Positions 24,649 through 36,210 of a stretch of DNA of 64,000 bases are shown here, in pieces. A model generated the notes under the pieces. It was not told the origin of the DNA. It made no database searches and worked only from the letters and a program-made list of their open reading frames with translations. A program made the position numbers and the translations under genes. This stretch comes from Rutidosis leptorrhynchoides (lineage: Eukaryota; Streptophyta; Magnoliopsida; Asterales; Asteraceae), in assembly GCF_046630445.1 (NCBI RefSeq), contig NC_092338.1:221661501-221725500 (forward strand). The letters are read 5' to 3'. Within the stretch, counting starts at the first letter, position 1. The number at the start of each line of letters is the position of its first letter.

Positions 24649-25745
24649 TGTAAAAGGATTAAGATAGTGTTTTTCAAGAGATAGCTGCAATTTTTGTCTC
24701 AAATCTCACCCTAATAACCCTAATTTCATCATTCAAGTGAGAATTAAGGCTAATTTAAAGGATTAAGCAAAAGCTCAAGAAATCTTATCATTAGATTTAC
24801 TTAATTTCTCTATTTGGGTTATAATCTCCACCTTTACTTCTATTGTTTTACATTGAATACTTGTAATAGTTAAATATATGTCTCTTAATTGTGATTGTTC
24901 GTCTTTGTTTAGCTTTGATTTAGCCATGCTTGGCTAATTTACTTGTGTTTGCTTATTTATGAAACCCTAATGTAAGGATTTACCCTAAATCATTCAATAA
25001 AAGTTGTGTGAATGAAATATATGAGTAAGTGTTATTGAGTTAGCTATAGATCCATTGCTATGCATTTGTTTTAGGCTTTACTTTACATAGATTGTCTAGC
25101 TTTTCTAAGTGATGTGATTAGTAAAACAATTTGTGCTTCAACACCTTGAGTGATCTAGACAACCAAATTCGGGATTTTAAGTGATTGTGTTCTTAGTTTG
25201 AGTTGGTTTTCAATTAGCCTTTAGTCAACATAGTGGTATTTGATTATCTTAAATGATTTTGATAATTGAAGGGTTTTAAGTGATTTCAATCCAAGCATAA
25301 TCTCAATGACTACTTATAATTCAACTTAATCTTATAATACAAGCTTATGTGAGTTTGCATAGTGTGACTAGAATAAGTCTTAGTAGTGATGCTAAACATC
25401 TAATAGTTCAACAACTATTGTGATAGCAAATTGGGTAAAACGGGGCAATCCGAGCATAAGGGTGGATTAGATAAGTGAACACTACTTAGTTATTTGATTT
25501 ATACTTCGATATTTAGTTACTTGCAATTTGTTACTAGTTATAGTTGTTATATAAAATGTTTCAAAATACAAACCCCCCAACCAAACAAACTTTAGGATGA
25601 TTATGAGTTTTCATCGATTCAACTAGCAATTACCGCTCTCTTGAGACGAATCTTAAACGGAAAACTTACTAATTAAAACTACCGAGTCATTGTTTCTCAA
25701 GATTTTGTTACATAGTTGAGTCCACGTTTAATTCAATTATAAATT
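24649..25745 (+). repeat. Unclassified repeat fragment, perhaps an Athila-type LTR
   Basis: Starts TGTAAAAGGATTAAG at the break in element E. It contains GCCATGCTTGGC, a CATTCAATAAAAG poly(A)-like phrase and, near the end, CCGCTCTCTTGAGACGAATC, a style I associate with U5/leader DNA of Athila-type elements. No ORF. Its right edge near 25745 is set only by where LTR I begins. Confidence 0.35.
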
Positions 25746-27993
25746 TAAAAGAAAGCAAGTAAGCATGTTTATCTCAAAAAGTAAAAGTGCATGGGACTAT
25801 AGACTCACCTTGAGTGCACTTGAAGTTTACATAAGCAAAGAGTTGTTGGTTAATTAAGTTCGAGTAATGTAACCTAGATATATCAATATATAGTTTCATA
25901 AGTCAATTTCAAAATAGAAGTTGATTCACAGTACAGTTGTCCTAATTGCTCAGACCGACACACTTGTAAAGTAAAAGTCAACACAAAGTCAACTATTTCA
26001 TGTAAGTCAAACAAAAGTTAAATTTGGTCAAGTTGGTCAACCTAAGTCAACTACATCAGTAGGTCATGTCAATGATGTCATAAAGTCAAATCAAGGTCAA
26101 CTCAAATAGTTTCAAATATTCGTTCGTCAATTTAATGTTTTCTAGTTAGGTTACTGTAAGTGTTCATAACAGTCATGCAATCGAGCAAGCATTATTCACA
26201 AATGACACATCATGAAATTATGATAAACTCCAGATCACAAGTACATGTCATAAGCTTTCTAAAAAGACCAATCACGCTATCATATGATTCCTAGAACTCA
26301 CATAGCATGCAAATCTTTCTAGTTCAGTTTCTGTTTGAATGGGAGAATTTCACAAACATCCCAAAGTTTAATCTATCAAAAGATCTAAGAAATCCATCTA
26401 GCGAATTTGTACAGTTTTTCCAATCAAGTCGGACTTTCTGATTTAGACAGAATTCAGACCTATGGTTTTAGCATGCATAAAACACATAGAAAATTGAGTT
26501 TTCAGAGATATACATACAAATGAGATATGCTTCCATAACATACAATTAACAACATATCAGAAGCTCAAGTTCCAAAAATTTTTTTATCTCATGTTAGACC
26601 ATTATATGTACAAACGAGATAGATTCGAATCCATTCAGGTAGTCGTTTTCGGGAGCAATTATACAGATATCTAGAGACAATTAGCACACAAAGTCTACAT
26701 GAAAGATTAAGTAATCATCATGAAATTTTCAAAATACAAAAGCTTATTTTCCAGAAATCTTGTTAAGTGGTCTTTTTCTCATGATAAAAACGTTGTTTAG
26801 CAAGTTTTATCGTAAACGGTTAAGTAAACATAAAATGAGTTTTAAAAATCCAATCGACATGATATCCTAGTACATTTTGTGTGTTTTCAATTATCTATCC
26901 AATAGACATCAGTTCATGCATCAATTCCAAGCACACAAATTGCAGTTTTCAGATTAAAGCACAATAACACGTCAAAAATTCAAACAAGCATAACTAGATC
27001 TATACATAACGAAATCACGTGATTCTTGTTAGTAAAGTTATTAATTTTTCAATAGATTTTCATCTAGACACTTTTTATTTACAGAAAACTTAGTCACCAT
27101 ATCAGTAGCATAGCATTTGAATTCGTGATTGAACCCTAACATGCAAACCGAGCATTATAACGACTAATAACGCATACAGTCGCAATCAATTGAGCAATAA
27201 GACATCTAGTACCATGTAATAATAAAATTCAGTTTTTTTAAACTAGGGTTGTGAAATTATAGCTCAAAAGTGCAATTAATCGGTACTAGCGCATAGAGAA
27301 CGATCAAAGGAAGCACTTTAATGATGATGATTCAAGCAAACAAGCAATTGATGATGGTGTTTTGTGTGTGTGTGAGTCGACGAGCAGAGGAGGGACGGAT
27401 GAAGATGTTGACTGCTTAGGGTTATGGGAGTGTCCAGTTAACTTTTTCTTCTAATTAAAGTATGGATTATGGCCCAATTCAAGTAAACTAGTGACCACAT
27501 AATTCCAAACAACAAAACAAGGGGGAAGGGGTAGGGGTCGGCCGAATGGCTCATGGGGGAGTATTCTCGGGCTCATTTTGCTACTATCTAGTGTTCGGGT
27601 GATCCGTTTCGAGTGTCATTAACGGTACTGAGTTCCCGGAACGTTAACCGGTCATTAAAACGTAATCCACCAAGTTTAATTTATTAAATAAATAATAAAT
27701 TAAATAAGTTTTTCTTAAAGTTAATAATTATTAAAATTAATTATTTTAATAAAATTTGATCGCTTCGCAGTCCCGAAAGTCATCTGTCGTAGTTCTTAAA
27801 ACCGTATCATTTTCTTTGTATCTCAAAACATGAAATAAGTTTTCCGATTAATATATTCTCATATTAATTATAGTAGTTCACCAGAAACTAAATATGTATT
27901 TAAATCAATTAAATAAACTAAACGCAAGCAATTATCATTAAATAACTTAAAGGACAGTTAACAAAGCTTAACGAAAATAGTAGGGTTGTTACA
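25746..27993 (-). repeat. 3' LTR of decayed minus-strand chromovirus I, partial
   Basis: On the minus strand it begins TGTAACAACCCTAC at 27993 beside a PPT-like TTAACGGGGAGTTAA. It has many GGTCAAC phrases and a donor-like CAAG/GTGAGT at 25808, then stops near 25746 before the expected acceptor. The 3' part is lost. There is no coding content. Confidence 0.65.
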
Positions 27994-29650
27994 TTAACTC
28001 CCCGTTAATGAAATTCCTTCTTGAAATTTAGTGCACGTCCGCTGGAGTTGTCTCGTCAGGAAACAGTTGCGGATACTTTTGTTTCATCTGGTCTTCACAT
28101 TCCCACGTGAACTCTAGTCCTCTGCGTGCATTCCACCAAAATTTCACAATCGGTATGTTGCTCTGTTTCAAACGTTTGACCTTACAGTCCATGATCTCAA
28201 CATGTTCCTCCACGAAATGAAGTCTACTATCAACTTGTATCTCTTTAAAAGGAATTATCATATTCTCGTCTACCAAACACTTTTTCAAGTTCGACACATG
28301 AAACATGTCATGTATCTTACTTAGCTCTTGAGGTAGTGATCTCGAATGGTCCAATGTACCTTGGACTTAACTTGCCTCATTTCTCAAAACGTACTACACC
28401 TTTTCAAGGTGATACTTTCAACATAACTTTTTCACCAACCTGAAATTCTAGAGGTTGCCTTCGAACATCGGCATAGCTCTTTTGTCGGCTTTGAGCTGTT
28501 TTCAACCTCTCTTGAATTTGTACAATTTTCTCTATAGTCTCGTGAATAATTTCAGGACCTGCCAACTGACTATCCCTTAATTCACTCCAGCATAAGGGTT
28601 ATCTACACTTTCTCCCGTATAGCATCTCAAAAGGCACGACCTTTATACTCGTGTGATAACTATTGTTATACGAGAATTCTGCTAGTGGTAGATGTTTATC
28701 CCATCCATTCCCAAAGTCAATAACACTTGCTCTCAACATGTCCTCTAAAGTTTGGATGGTTCTTTCGCTTTGGCCATCTGTCTGAGGGTGATACGCTGTA
28801 CTCATATCAAGTCGAGTTCTCATTACCTTTTGCAATGTTTGCCAAAATCTGGATGTAAAATCTGGAAACCACTTCCTTTAGGTAAACTTATGCCAAACTT
28901 TCCATCTTATCTGTTTCTTTAATAGGTAGAAAATGAACAGATTTAGTGAGACGATCTACAACAACCTAAAAGGTGTCATAACCTCCCACAGTGTTGGGTA
29001 ACGTAGTAATAAAGTCTATAGCAATGCATTCCCATTTCCACTAGGGATATATCTGGTTGTGTTAGTAGTCCTGACGGTCTCTGATTTTCAGCCTTGACCT
29101 TAGCACATGTTAAGCATTTACCAACGTAGGTAGTGATGTCAGCCTTCAAATTAGGCTACCAGAATAGTGCCTTAAGATCTTGATACATTTTGTCGGATCC
29201 AGGGTGAATTGAGTATCTTGACTTGTATGCCTCATCTAGCATGAGTTCCCTTAGTCCGCTAAATTTCGGTACCCAGATTCTATTAGCAAAGTAGTGAGTT
29301 CCATTATCTCTAATGAAAAACTGTTTATCTAGGCCCTTGAGAGATTCAGTAACTATATTCTCTTGAGTTAAAGCCTCGAGTTATGCATCGCGAATTTGAG
29401 AAGTACGATTCGTACGGATGGTCATGTTCAGCGCTCTAACTCGGAGAGGTCTAGCTTTCTCCTTCCTACTCAAGGCATCTGCTACAACATTAGTCATGCC
29501 AGGATGGTAGCGAATTTCATAGTCGTAGTCATTGAGCAGTTTCACACAACGTCTCCGTCTCATGTTGAATTTTTTCTGGTCGAAGATATGTTGCAAGCTA
29601 TTATTGATCAATCCTAGATTCGATACAAGATCCATTCTAGGAATTGAGTG
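27994..29650 (-). pseudogene. Chromovirus I pol remnant (RNase H to chromodomain)
   Basis: On the minus strand, from high to low coordinates: RNase H end ([28 protein letters not shown] near 29460-29600), decayed integrase zinc region, integrase core end with [21 protein letters not shown] (about 28800-28735) and [10 protein letters not shown], then a damaged GPY/F area and the chromodomain-like tail 28354-28028 ([17 protein letters not shown], then EFTWECEDQMKQKYP). Frameshifts and stops separate these pieces. The start is cut off where the Tat LTR begins near 29674. RT and gag are missing. Confidence 0.85.
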
Positions 29651-29673
29651 CAATGAGGGGTGGGTGGTGGTGT

Positions 29674-30080
29674 TGATAATGTTTTTGGGACCTTATGATC
29701 GTCTTTCACTTAGATTCAAGTGATTGATCACCATGTCCCGGTCTTGATTGCATTATCTTTGCTCGATTATGATTGATACTTGGGCGTGTTCACAAGTAAG
29801 TCACAAAGAGCCAGAGCAATTGTACAGAATCAACAACCTAAAATGAGAGGTTAAGCTCCCTATTTATAGGTTCGGGATATTCATGGAACCAATGTTCGCG
29901 CATACTTAGCAAATACGCAATGTTTATGCGGGACATCTACGCAATCTCAACTTATGTGAGCTTCCGCAGTATCATAGCGCAATACACATTTGCTTTTTAT
30001 TTGTGCGGTTCTGTCTGCACTTGCATTTAGATTGCCTTTTGCACTTAAAATATGCATATACATGCCTATGTATATGATCA
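29674..30080 (-). repeat. LTR of the minus-strand Tat-lineage element
   Basis: Plus-strand edges TGATAATG and ATGATCA, so TGAT..ATCA ends. On the minus strand TATAAATAGGGAG (about 29875-29863) is a clear TATA box and CTGGGGAC lies directly before its start as a PPT. The match with the Tat pol at 46-52.6 kb in strand and order makes it that element's 3' LTR. The 407-bp size rests on edges judged by eye. Confidence 0.55.
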
Positions 30081-30428
30081 AGTCCCCAGTTTATTGTGTT
30101 ATATTTAGGCAGAAAATATAACATAATAAACTCTAAAAAATGTAGTTAAAAATGTTTTTAAAATGATCCGCAATCTTTAATCCTCAACGGGAATTATTGC
30201 AACAATAATGTTACCATTAGAATTTTAGAAGAATAACGGCTATATCTGTTCCCGAAGTATTTTTATGCGTATTATGACTGTTAAATTGAGCCGTTACATT
30301 CTTAATCCACCTATAAATATCAGTGAATGCAATTTAGCAAAACTCACATTACTATTTCTTTTTACTCCTCATTCTTAATACATCATCTTTCAATTAACAC
30401 ATCTTCTTTAATCTTTTAGATTTTTAAG
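30081..30428 (+). promoter_or_regulatory. PPT of the Tat element and antisense promoter of the extra ORF
   Basis: The left edge has the PPT (CTGGGGAC on minus). On the plus strand CCTATAAATATC (about 30310-30321) is a good TATA box about 110 bp before the ATG at 30429, with a pyrimidine-rich leader between. It could drive the antisense ORF on its own. Confidence 0.5.
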
Positions 30429-31692
30429 ATGAAGATTCAAGAAATCAACCAGATTGATAACCCCAAAAACTTCATCGCTTCGCGATTTAGAAGCCCGGAA
30501 GCAAAAACCCTTTCCTCATCATCTAAAAACGATGCGGCAGCATCATCCGCCTCGGAGTCTAAGAGAAACAAACGCAAACTCGTTTCTCCTGTTGCTTTTC
30601 AACAGAAAAGAACAAGATCGAGCACTAAAGACTTGGTCGACAATCCAATTGTTTCAGACTATTCTTCTGAAGCAAAAATCAGTAAGCTTACTTACTTCGC
30701 ATATATTCTTTCACTAGTAATATCATAATGAATTGATGTTTTTCATTATTACGTGCATCAATTTTTACTAATTAATTTCATTTTATTCACTTTTTACAGC
30801 TGAGCAAGCTAGTACTCCTCCTGAGTCCAGCCATTTACCCCTCACAAAATACGATGAGATGTTTCACACTCCTCCAAACCCAGTCAGCTCGGTGAAAATC
30901 GATGGTCTTCTTAGGTATCTCTGCGTTTCTTCATTCGCTGCAGTGGAACAATGCCAACAGATGGAGTTGGCAGTCTCGGAGGATTTGCGTCACGAGTTTG
31001 CAAAACTCAACTCTGCCGATGCGCATAAGTGCTTCGTGCAGAACTTTTATATGGCCTTCAACTTGGCCTTTGACATGATTGCTTGCCAAGAGCAATTTTA
31101 AGGTGTTTTGAAGAGCAAGAAGCTCAAAGTTGAAGAGGAACGCATTAATGCTGCCTAAGCTCAGAAGCAATGTTCCATCCTTTCCGCAGACCTCAAGACT
31201 GCTAACGAGGCTGCGAAAAACTTAAAGAATCAATTGTCTGCAAAGGCAATTGATGAGAAGAACACGTTAGTGGCCCTCGAGGCCGCGAAAAAAGATCTTG
31301 AAGAGCGCACTTCTGAGCGCGATGAAGCAACTTTCGCTAAAGTCGCTGCGGAGTTGCAATTTTCAATGTTGCGCCAACCTTTGCCCATATTTGGGCAAAA
31401 ACTTATGGACTCGCGTCCTGTTTTTGACCGCTTCAATATTTACGTTGCTGCACTTCAGCAACGTGAACATGTTAAGTTTTTGTCTCGTCTTTCTGAAGTC
31501 TGCGAAATACCAGACCCGCTACCAGATGACATAGCGAATATGATATGCAGTCCTCAAGAGGCAGAGGAACTTTTAGAACAGGCAAAAGCGGATATCAATG
31601 AGATCCCCATCCCCAAGGTTATTACAATTAGCAAGAACAAGGATGCAACGGTCGAGGACATGATCAAACTCGACCTTAGTACAACATATTAG
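30429..31692 (+). pseudogene. Antisense extra ORF of the Tat element, two exons, damaged
   Basis: Exon 1 30429-30681 encodes a basic, Ser-rich N-terminus with KRNKRKL, likely nuclear. A 118-nt intron (GTAAGC at 30682 to TTTTTACAG at 30799) keeps phase exactly into exon 2, which runs from 30800. Exon 2 encodes a helical region then a coiled coil (LEAAKKDLEERTSERDEATF near 31279) and ends KLDLSTTY. Two in-frame TAA codons at 31099 and 31156 break it. The layout resembles the gypsy-type Transposase_28/coiled-coil proteins. Tat-lineage elements are known to carry extra ORFs antisense to pol next to the 3' LTR, which fits its place. Function is unknown in the family. Confidence 0.65.
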
Positions 31693-31993
31693 GACTTGGA
31701 GCATTAATTTTTCGTCTTTTTTTGTTACAGTTGTGCAGCTGTCTCTGCATATTTTTAATAAAATGAAGTTCCATTTATCATACTCAATTGCAATTGTTTA
31801 TTTTTATAGCGCTTTGTTTCAATTTATATTCATAATTTCTAGACTTATCCTTTGCAATTTCGATATTCATTATTGTGCACATAACAAATATTTGCTTTCG
31901 CGAAACAATCTTTTATCGTATAATTAATATACATTATGAATCTTCCAAGTCCTTGACCCTTGGGTAAAAGATTGCGTTTAAATATGCCAAACG
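31693..31993. other. Tat element DNA between extra ORF and the young insertion
   Basis: AT-rich 3' flank of the antisense ORF, with AATAAAATG at 31757. It ends with target duplication AAACG at 31989-31993. Confidence 0.55.
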
Positions 31994-34900
31994 TGTAGTG
32001 ACCCGAACTTTTCCATGTTTATATATATTAATTGAGATTGATATTTAAATGATTAAATGTTTCCAACATGTTAAGCAATCAAACTTGTTAAGACTTGATT
32101 AATTGAAATATGTTTCATATAGACAATTGACCACCCAAGTTGATCGGTGATTCACGAACGTTAAAACTTGTAAAAACTATATGATGACATATATATGGAT
32201 ATATATATATATAGTTAACATGATACTATGATAAGAAAACATATCACAAAGTATATTAACAATGAACTACATATGTAAAAACAAGACTACTAACTTAATG
32301 ATTTTTAAACGAGACATATATGTAACGATTATCGTTGTAAAGACATTTAATGTATATATATATCATATTAAGAGATATTCATACATGATAATATCATGAT
32401 AATATAATAATTTAAAATCTCATTTGATATTATAAACATTGGGTTAACAACATTTAACAAGATCGTTAACCTAAAGGTTTCAAAACAACACTTACATGTA
32501 ACGACTAACGATGACTTAACGACTCAGTTAAAATATATATACATGTAGTGTTTTAATATGTATTTATACACTTTTGAAAGACTTCAATACACTTATCAAA
32601 ATACTTCTACTTAACAAAAATGCTTACAATTACATCCTCGTTCAGTTTCATCAACAATTCTACTCGTATGCACCCGTATTCGTACTCGTACAATACACAG
32701 CTTTTAGATGTATGTACTATTGGTATATACACTCCAATGATCAGCTCTTAGCAGCCCATGTGAGTCACCTAACACATGTGGGAACCATCATTTGGCAACT
32801 AGCATGAAATATCTCATAAAATTACAAAAATATGAGTAATCATTCATGACTTATTTACATGAAAACAAAATTACATATCCTTTATATCTAATCCATACAC
32901 CAACGACCAAAAACACCTACAAACACTTTCATTCTTCAATTTTCTTCATCTAATTGATCTCTCTCAAGTTCTATCTTCAAGTTCTAAGTGTTCTTCATAA
33001 ATTCCAAAAGTTCTAGTTTCATAAAATCAAGAATACTTTCAAGTTTGCTAGCTCACTTCCAATCTTGTAAGGTGATCATCCAACCTCAAGAAATCTTTGT
33101 TTCTTACAGTAGGTTATCATTCTAATACAAGGTAATAATCATATTCAAACTTTGGTTCAATTTCTATAACTATAACAATCTTATTTCAAGTGATGATCTT
33201 ACTTGAACTTGTTTTCGTGTCATGATTCTGCTTCAAGAACTTCGAGCCATCCAAGGATCCATTGAAGCTAGATCCATTTTTCTCTTTTCCAGTAGGTTTA
33301 TCCAAGGAAATTAAGGTAGTAATGATGTTCATAACATCATTCGATTCATACATATAAAGCTATCTTATTCGAAGGTTTAAACTTGTAATCACTAGAACAT
33401 AGTTTAGTTAATTCTAAACTTGTTCGCAAACAAAAGTTAATCCTTCTAACTTGACTTTTAAAATCAACTAAACACATGTTCTATATCTATATGATATGCT
33501 AACTTAATGATTTAAAACCTGGAAACACGAAAAACACCGTAAAACCGGATTTACGCCGTCGTAGTAACACCGCGGGCTGTTTTGGGTTAGTTAATTAAAA
33601 ACTATGATAAACTTTGATTTAAAAGTTGTTATTCTGAGAAAATGATTTTTATTATGAACATGAAACTATATCCAAAAATTATGGTTAAACTCAAAGTGGA
33701 AGTATGTTTTCTAAAATGGTCATCTAGACGTCGTTCTTTCGACTGAAATGACTACCTTTACAAAAACGACTTGTAACTTGTTTTTCCGACTATAAACCTA
33801 TACTTTTTCTGTTTAGATTCATAAAATATAGTTCAATATGAAACCATAGCAATTTGATTCACTCAAAACGGATTTAAAATGAAGAAGTTATGGGTAAAAC
33901 AAAATTGGATAATTTTTCTCATTTTAGCTACGTGAAAATTGGTAACAAATCTATTCCAACCATAACTTAATCAACTTGTATTGTATATTATGTAATCTTG
34001 AGATACCATAGACACGTATACAATGTTTCGACCTATCATGTCGACACATCTATATATATTTCGGAACAACCATAGACACTCTATATGTGAATGTTGGAGT
34101 TAGCTATACAGGGTTGAGGTTGATTCCAAAATATATATAGTTTGAGTTGTGATCAATACTGAGATACGTATACACTGGGTCGTGGATTGATTCAAGATAA
34201 TATTTATCGATTTATTTTTGTACATCTAACTGTGGACAACTAGTTGTAGGTTACTAACGAGGACAGCTGACTTAATAAACTTAAAACATCAAAATATATT
34301 AAAAGTGTTGTAAATATATTTTGAACATACTTTGATATATATGTATATATTGTTATAGGTTCGTGAATCAACCAGTGGCCAAGTCTTACTTCCCGACGAA
34401 GTAAAAAATCTGTGAAAGTGAGTTATAGTCCCACTTTTAAAATCTAATATTTTTGGGATGAGAATACATGCAGGTTTTATAAATGATTTACAAAATAGAC
34501 ACAAGTACGTGAAACTACATTCTATGGTTGAATTATCAAAATCGAATATGCCCCTTTTTATTAAGTCTGGTAATCTAAGAATTAGGGAACAGACACCCTA
34601 ATTGACGCGAATCCTAAAGATAGATCTATTGGGCCTAACAAGCCCCATCCAAAGTACCGGATGCTTTAGTACTTCGAAATTTATATCATATCCGAAGGGT
34701 GTCCCGGAATGATGGGGATATTCTTATATATGCATCTTGTTAATGTCGGTTACCAGGTGTTCACCATATGAATGATTTTTATCTCTATGTATGGGATGTG
34801 TATTGAAATATGAAATCTTGTGGTCTATTATTATGATTTGATATATATAGGTTAAACCTATAACTCACCAACATTTTTGTTGACGTTTTAAGCATGTTTA

Positions 34901-35250
34901 TTCTCAGGTGATTATTAAGAGCTTCCGCTGTCGCATACTTAAATAAGGACGAGATTTGGAGTCCATGCTTGTATGATATTGTGTAAAAACTGCATTCAAG
35001 AAACTTATTTTGTTGTAACATATTTGTATTGTAAACCATTATGTAATGGTCGTGTGTAAACAGGATATTTTAGATTATCATTATTTGATAATCTACGTAA
35101 AGCTTTTTAAACCTTTATTGATGAAATAAAGGTTATGGTTTGTTTTAAAATGAATGCAGTCTTTGAAAAACGTCTCATATAGAGGTCAAAACCTCGCAAA
35201 GAAATCAATTAATATGGAACGTTTTTAATCAATAAGAACGGGACATTTCA
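31994..35250 (+). repeat. 5' LTR of the intact element
   Basis: TGTAGTGACCCG to GGGACATTTCA. A TATA-like TTTATATCT at about 32881 precedes a pyrimidine-rich leader (TCTTCAATTTTCTTCATC), so U3 may be about 0.9 kb and R-U5 more than 2 kb. A donor-like AAA/GTGAGT at 34418 and acceptor TTATTCTCAG ending at 34907 bound 490 nt. An AATAAA-like GATGAAATAAAGG is at about 35120. A 77-codon frame at 32574 recurs in the other LTR copies but lies before the TATA box and looks fortuitous. Confidence 0.93.
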
Positions 35251-35459
35251 GTTGGTATCCGAGCGTTGGTCTTAGAGAACCAGAAAATTTGCATTAGTGT
35301 GTCTTATCAAGTTTGTTAGGATGCATTAGTGAGTCTGGACTTCGACCGTGTTTTCTTTAAAAATGATTGCTTAACATTTTTGTTGGAAACTATATATTTT
35401 TAACATATGAATATTATGTGATATATTAATCTCTTAACGTGTTTGATATTATGTGATAG
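35251..35459 (+). other. PBS and leader of the intact element
   Basis: GTTGGTATCCGAGCG follows the LTR directly. TGGTATCCGAGC differs from the initiator-Met PBS at one central base. The leader has GATGCATTAGTGAGTCTGG, with donor-like GTGAGT at 35329-35334, and ends with TATGTGATAG just before the first ORF. Confidence 0.75.
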
Positions 35460-36074
35460 ATGTCTACCTCTAGAACAAGTTCCATTGACTCACCTAATAA
35501 TAATGAAGAGTCAAATGTAAATTGGAATGATTTGTGGACTGATTCACAAGTTCCCGAAGAAGAACCGGAAGAAGAGTCGGAACCGGAAGAAGAATCGGAA
35601 CCGGAAGAAGAATCGGAACCGGATGAAGAAATAGAACCGGTGGGGGAAATAATAAAACGGTTAAGTAAAAGAAAATCCTCAACCAACCGACCAAAGTTAA
35701 TTATGGTCAATGGTGTTTCCGCCAAGGAAGCAAAATATTGGGAGGATTACCAATTCTCCGATGAATCGGATTCCGACGAGAATTCCGATGATGTTATAGA
35801 AATTACCCCAACTGAATTTAAAAAGGCAAAAGAAAATAATAAGGGAAAGGGCATAAAAATAGAGAAATCTAATTCCAACCCCGATGAACTTTATATGTAT
35901 CGTCAACCCCCGAAGTCCTTAAGTTGTAACAATGACCCGGGAACCTCTAAACCACCAGGTTTTTCTAAACCAATGTGGACAACGACGGCTCGTATTAGGG
36001 GAACATCATATATCCCTAGAAACTTGTCAAAACGAACCAAAACCGAAGAAGAAGAAACGAGCGAGTCGGAATAA
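35460..36074 (+). CDS. Acidic low-complexity protein carried by the element
   Basis: 204 aa with no family I recognise. The N-terminal 60 residues are Ser/Asn-rich and then strongly acidic, with four EEESEPE-type repeats (about 35-60). A basic patch KRLSKRKSS follows (about 64-72), then KEAKYWEDYQFSDESDSDEN, a Lys-rich stretch, and a C-terminus RNLSKRTKTEEEETSESE. It is likely disordered, and the basic patches could be nuclear signals. The ATG lies immediately after an AG that could be a splice acceptor. It has no stop or frameshift, as expected in a young element under recent selection. The acidic repeats are a small tandem duplication in DNA (GAAGAATCGGAACCG). It could be a transcription-factor-like or chaperone-like cargo; this is speculation. 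Confidence 0.7.
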   Translation: MSTSRTSSIDSPNNNEESNVNWNDLWTDSQVPEEEPEEESEPEEESEPEEESEPDEEIEPVGEIIKRLSKRKSSTNRPKLIMVNGVSAKEAKYWEDYQFSDESDSDENSDDVIEITPTEFKKAKENNKGKGIKIEKSNSNPDELYMYRQPPKSLSCNNDPGTSKPPGFSKPMWTTTARIRGTSYIPRNLSKRTKTEEEETSESE

Positions 36075-36194
36075 GATAGTTGTATTCGTGTGGTGTAATA
36101 TATGTAATATAGTGTTCTTATGCTTTATGATATATGTAAAAATTGCTTGTATTAATAAGTATTTTTTTATGAATCTAACTCTTGTCTATTTTAC

Positions 36195-36196
36195 AG
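36195..36196 (+). promoter_or_regulatory. Splice-acceptor-like site before the F-box ORF
   Basis: TTGTCTATTTTACAG ends at 36196, 14 bp before the F-box ATG. With the leader donor at 35329 it could give a spliced mRNA for the F-box protein. Seen as a motif only. Confidence 0.45.
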
Positions 36197-36210
36197 TTTA
36201 AAAACACAAA

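Noticed and set aside
32574-32807. 77-codon ORF repeated at 42434 and, as 73 codons, at 59554
   Set aside because: Lies in U3 before the TATA box, is duplicated only because LTRs are, and its end differs in LTR J. No protein family is recognisable.
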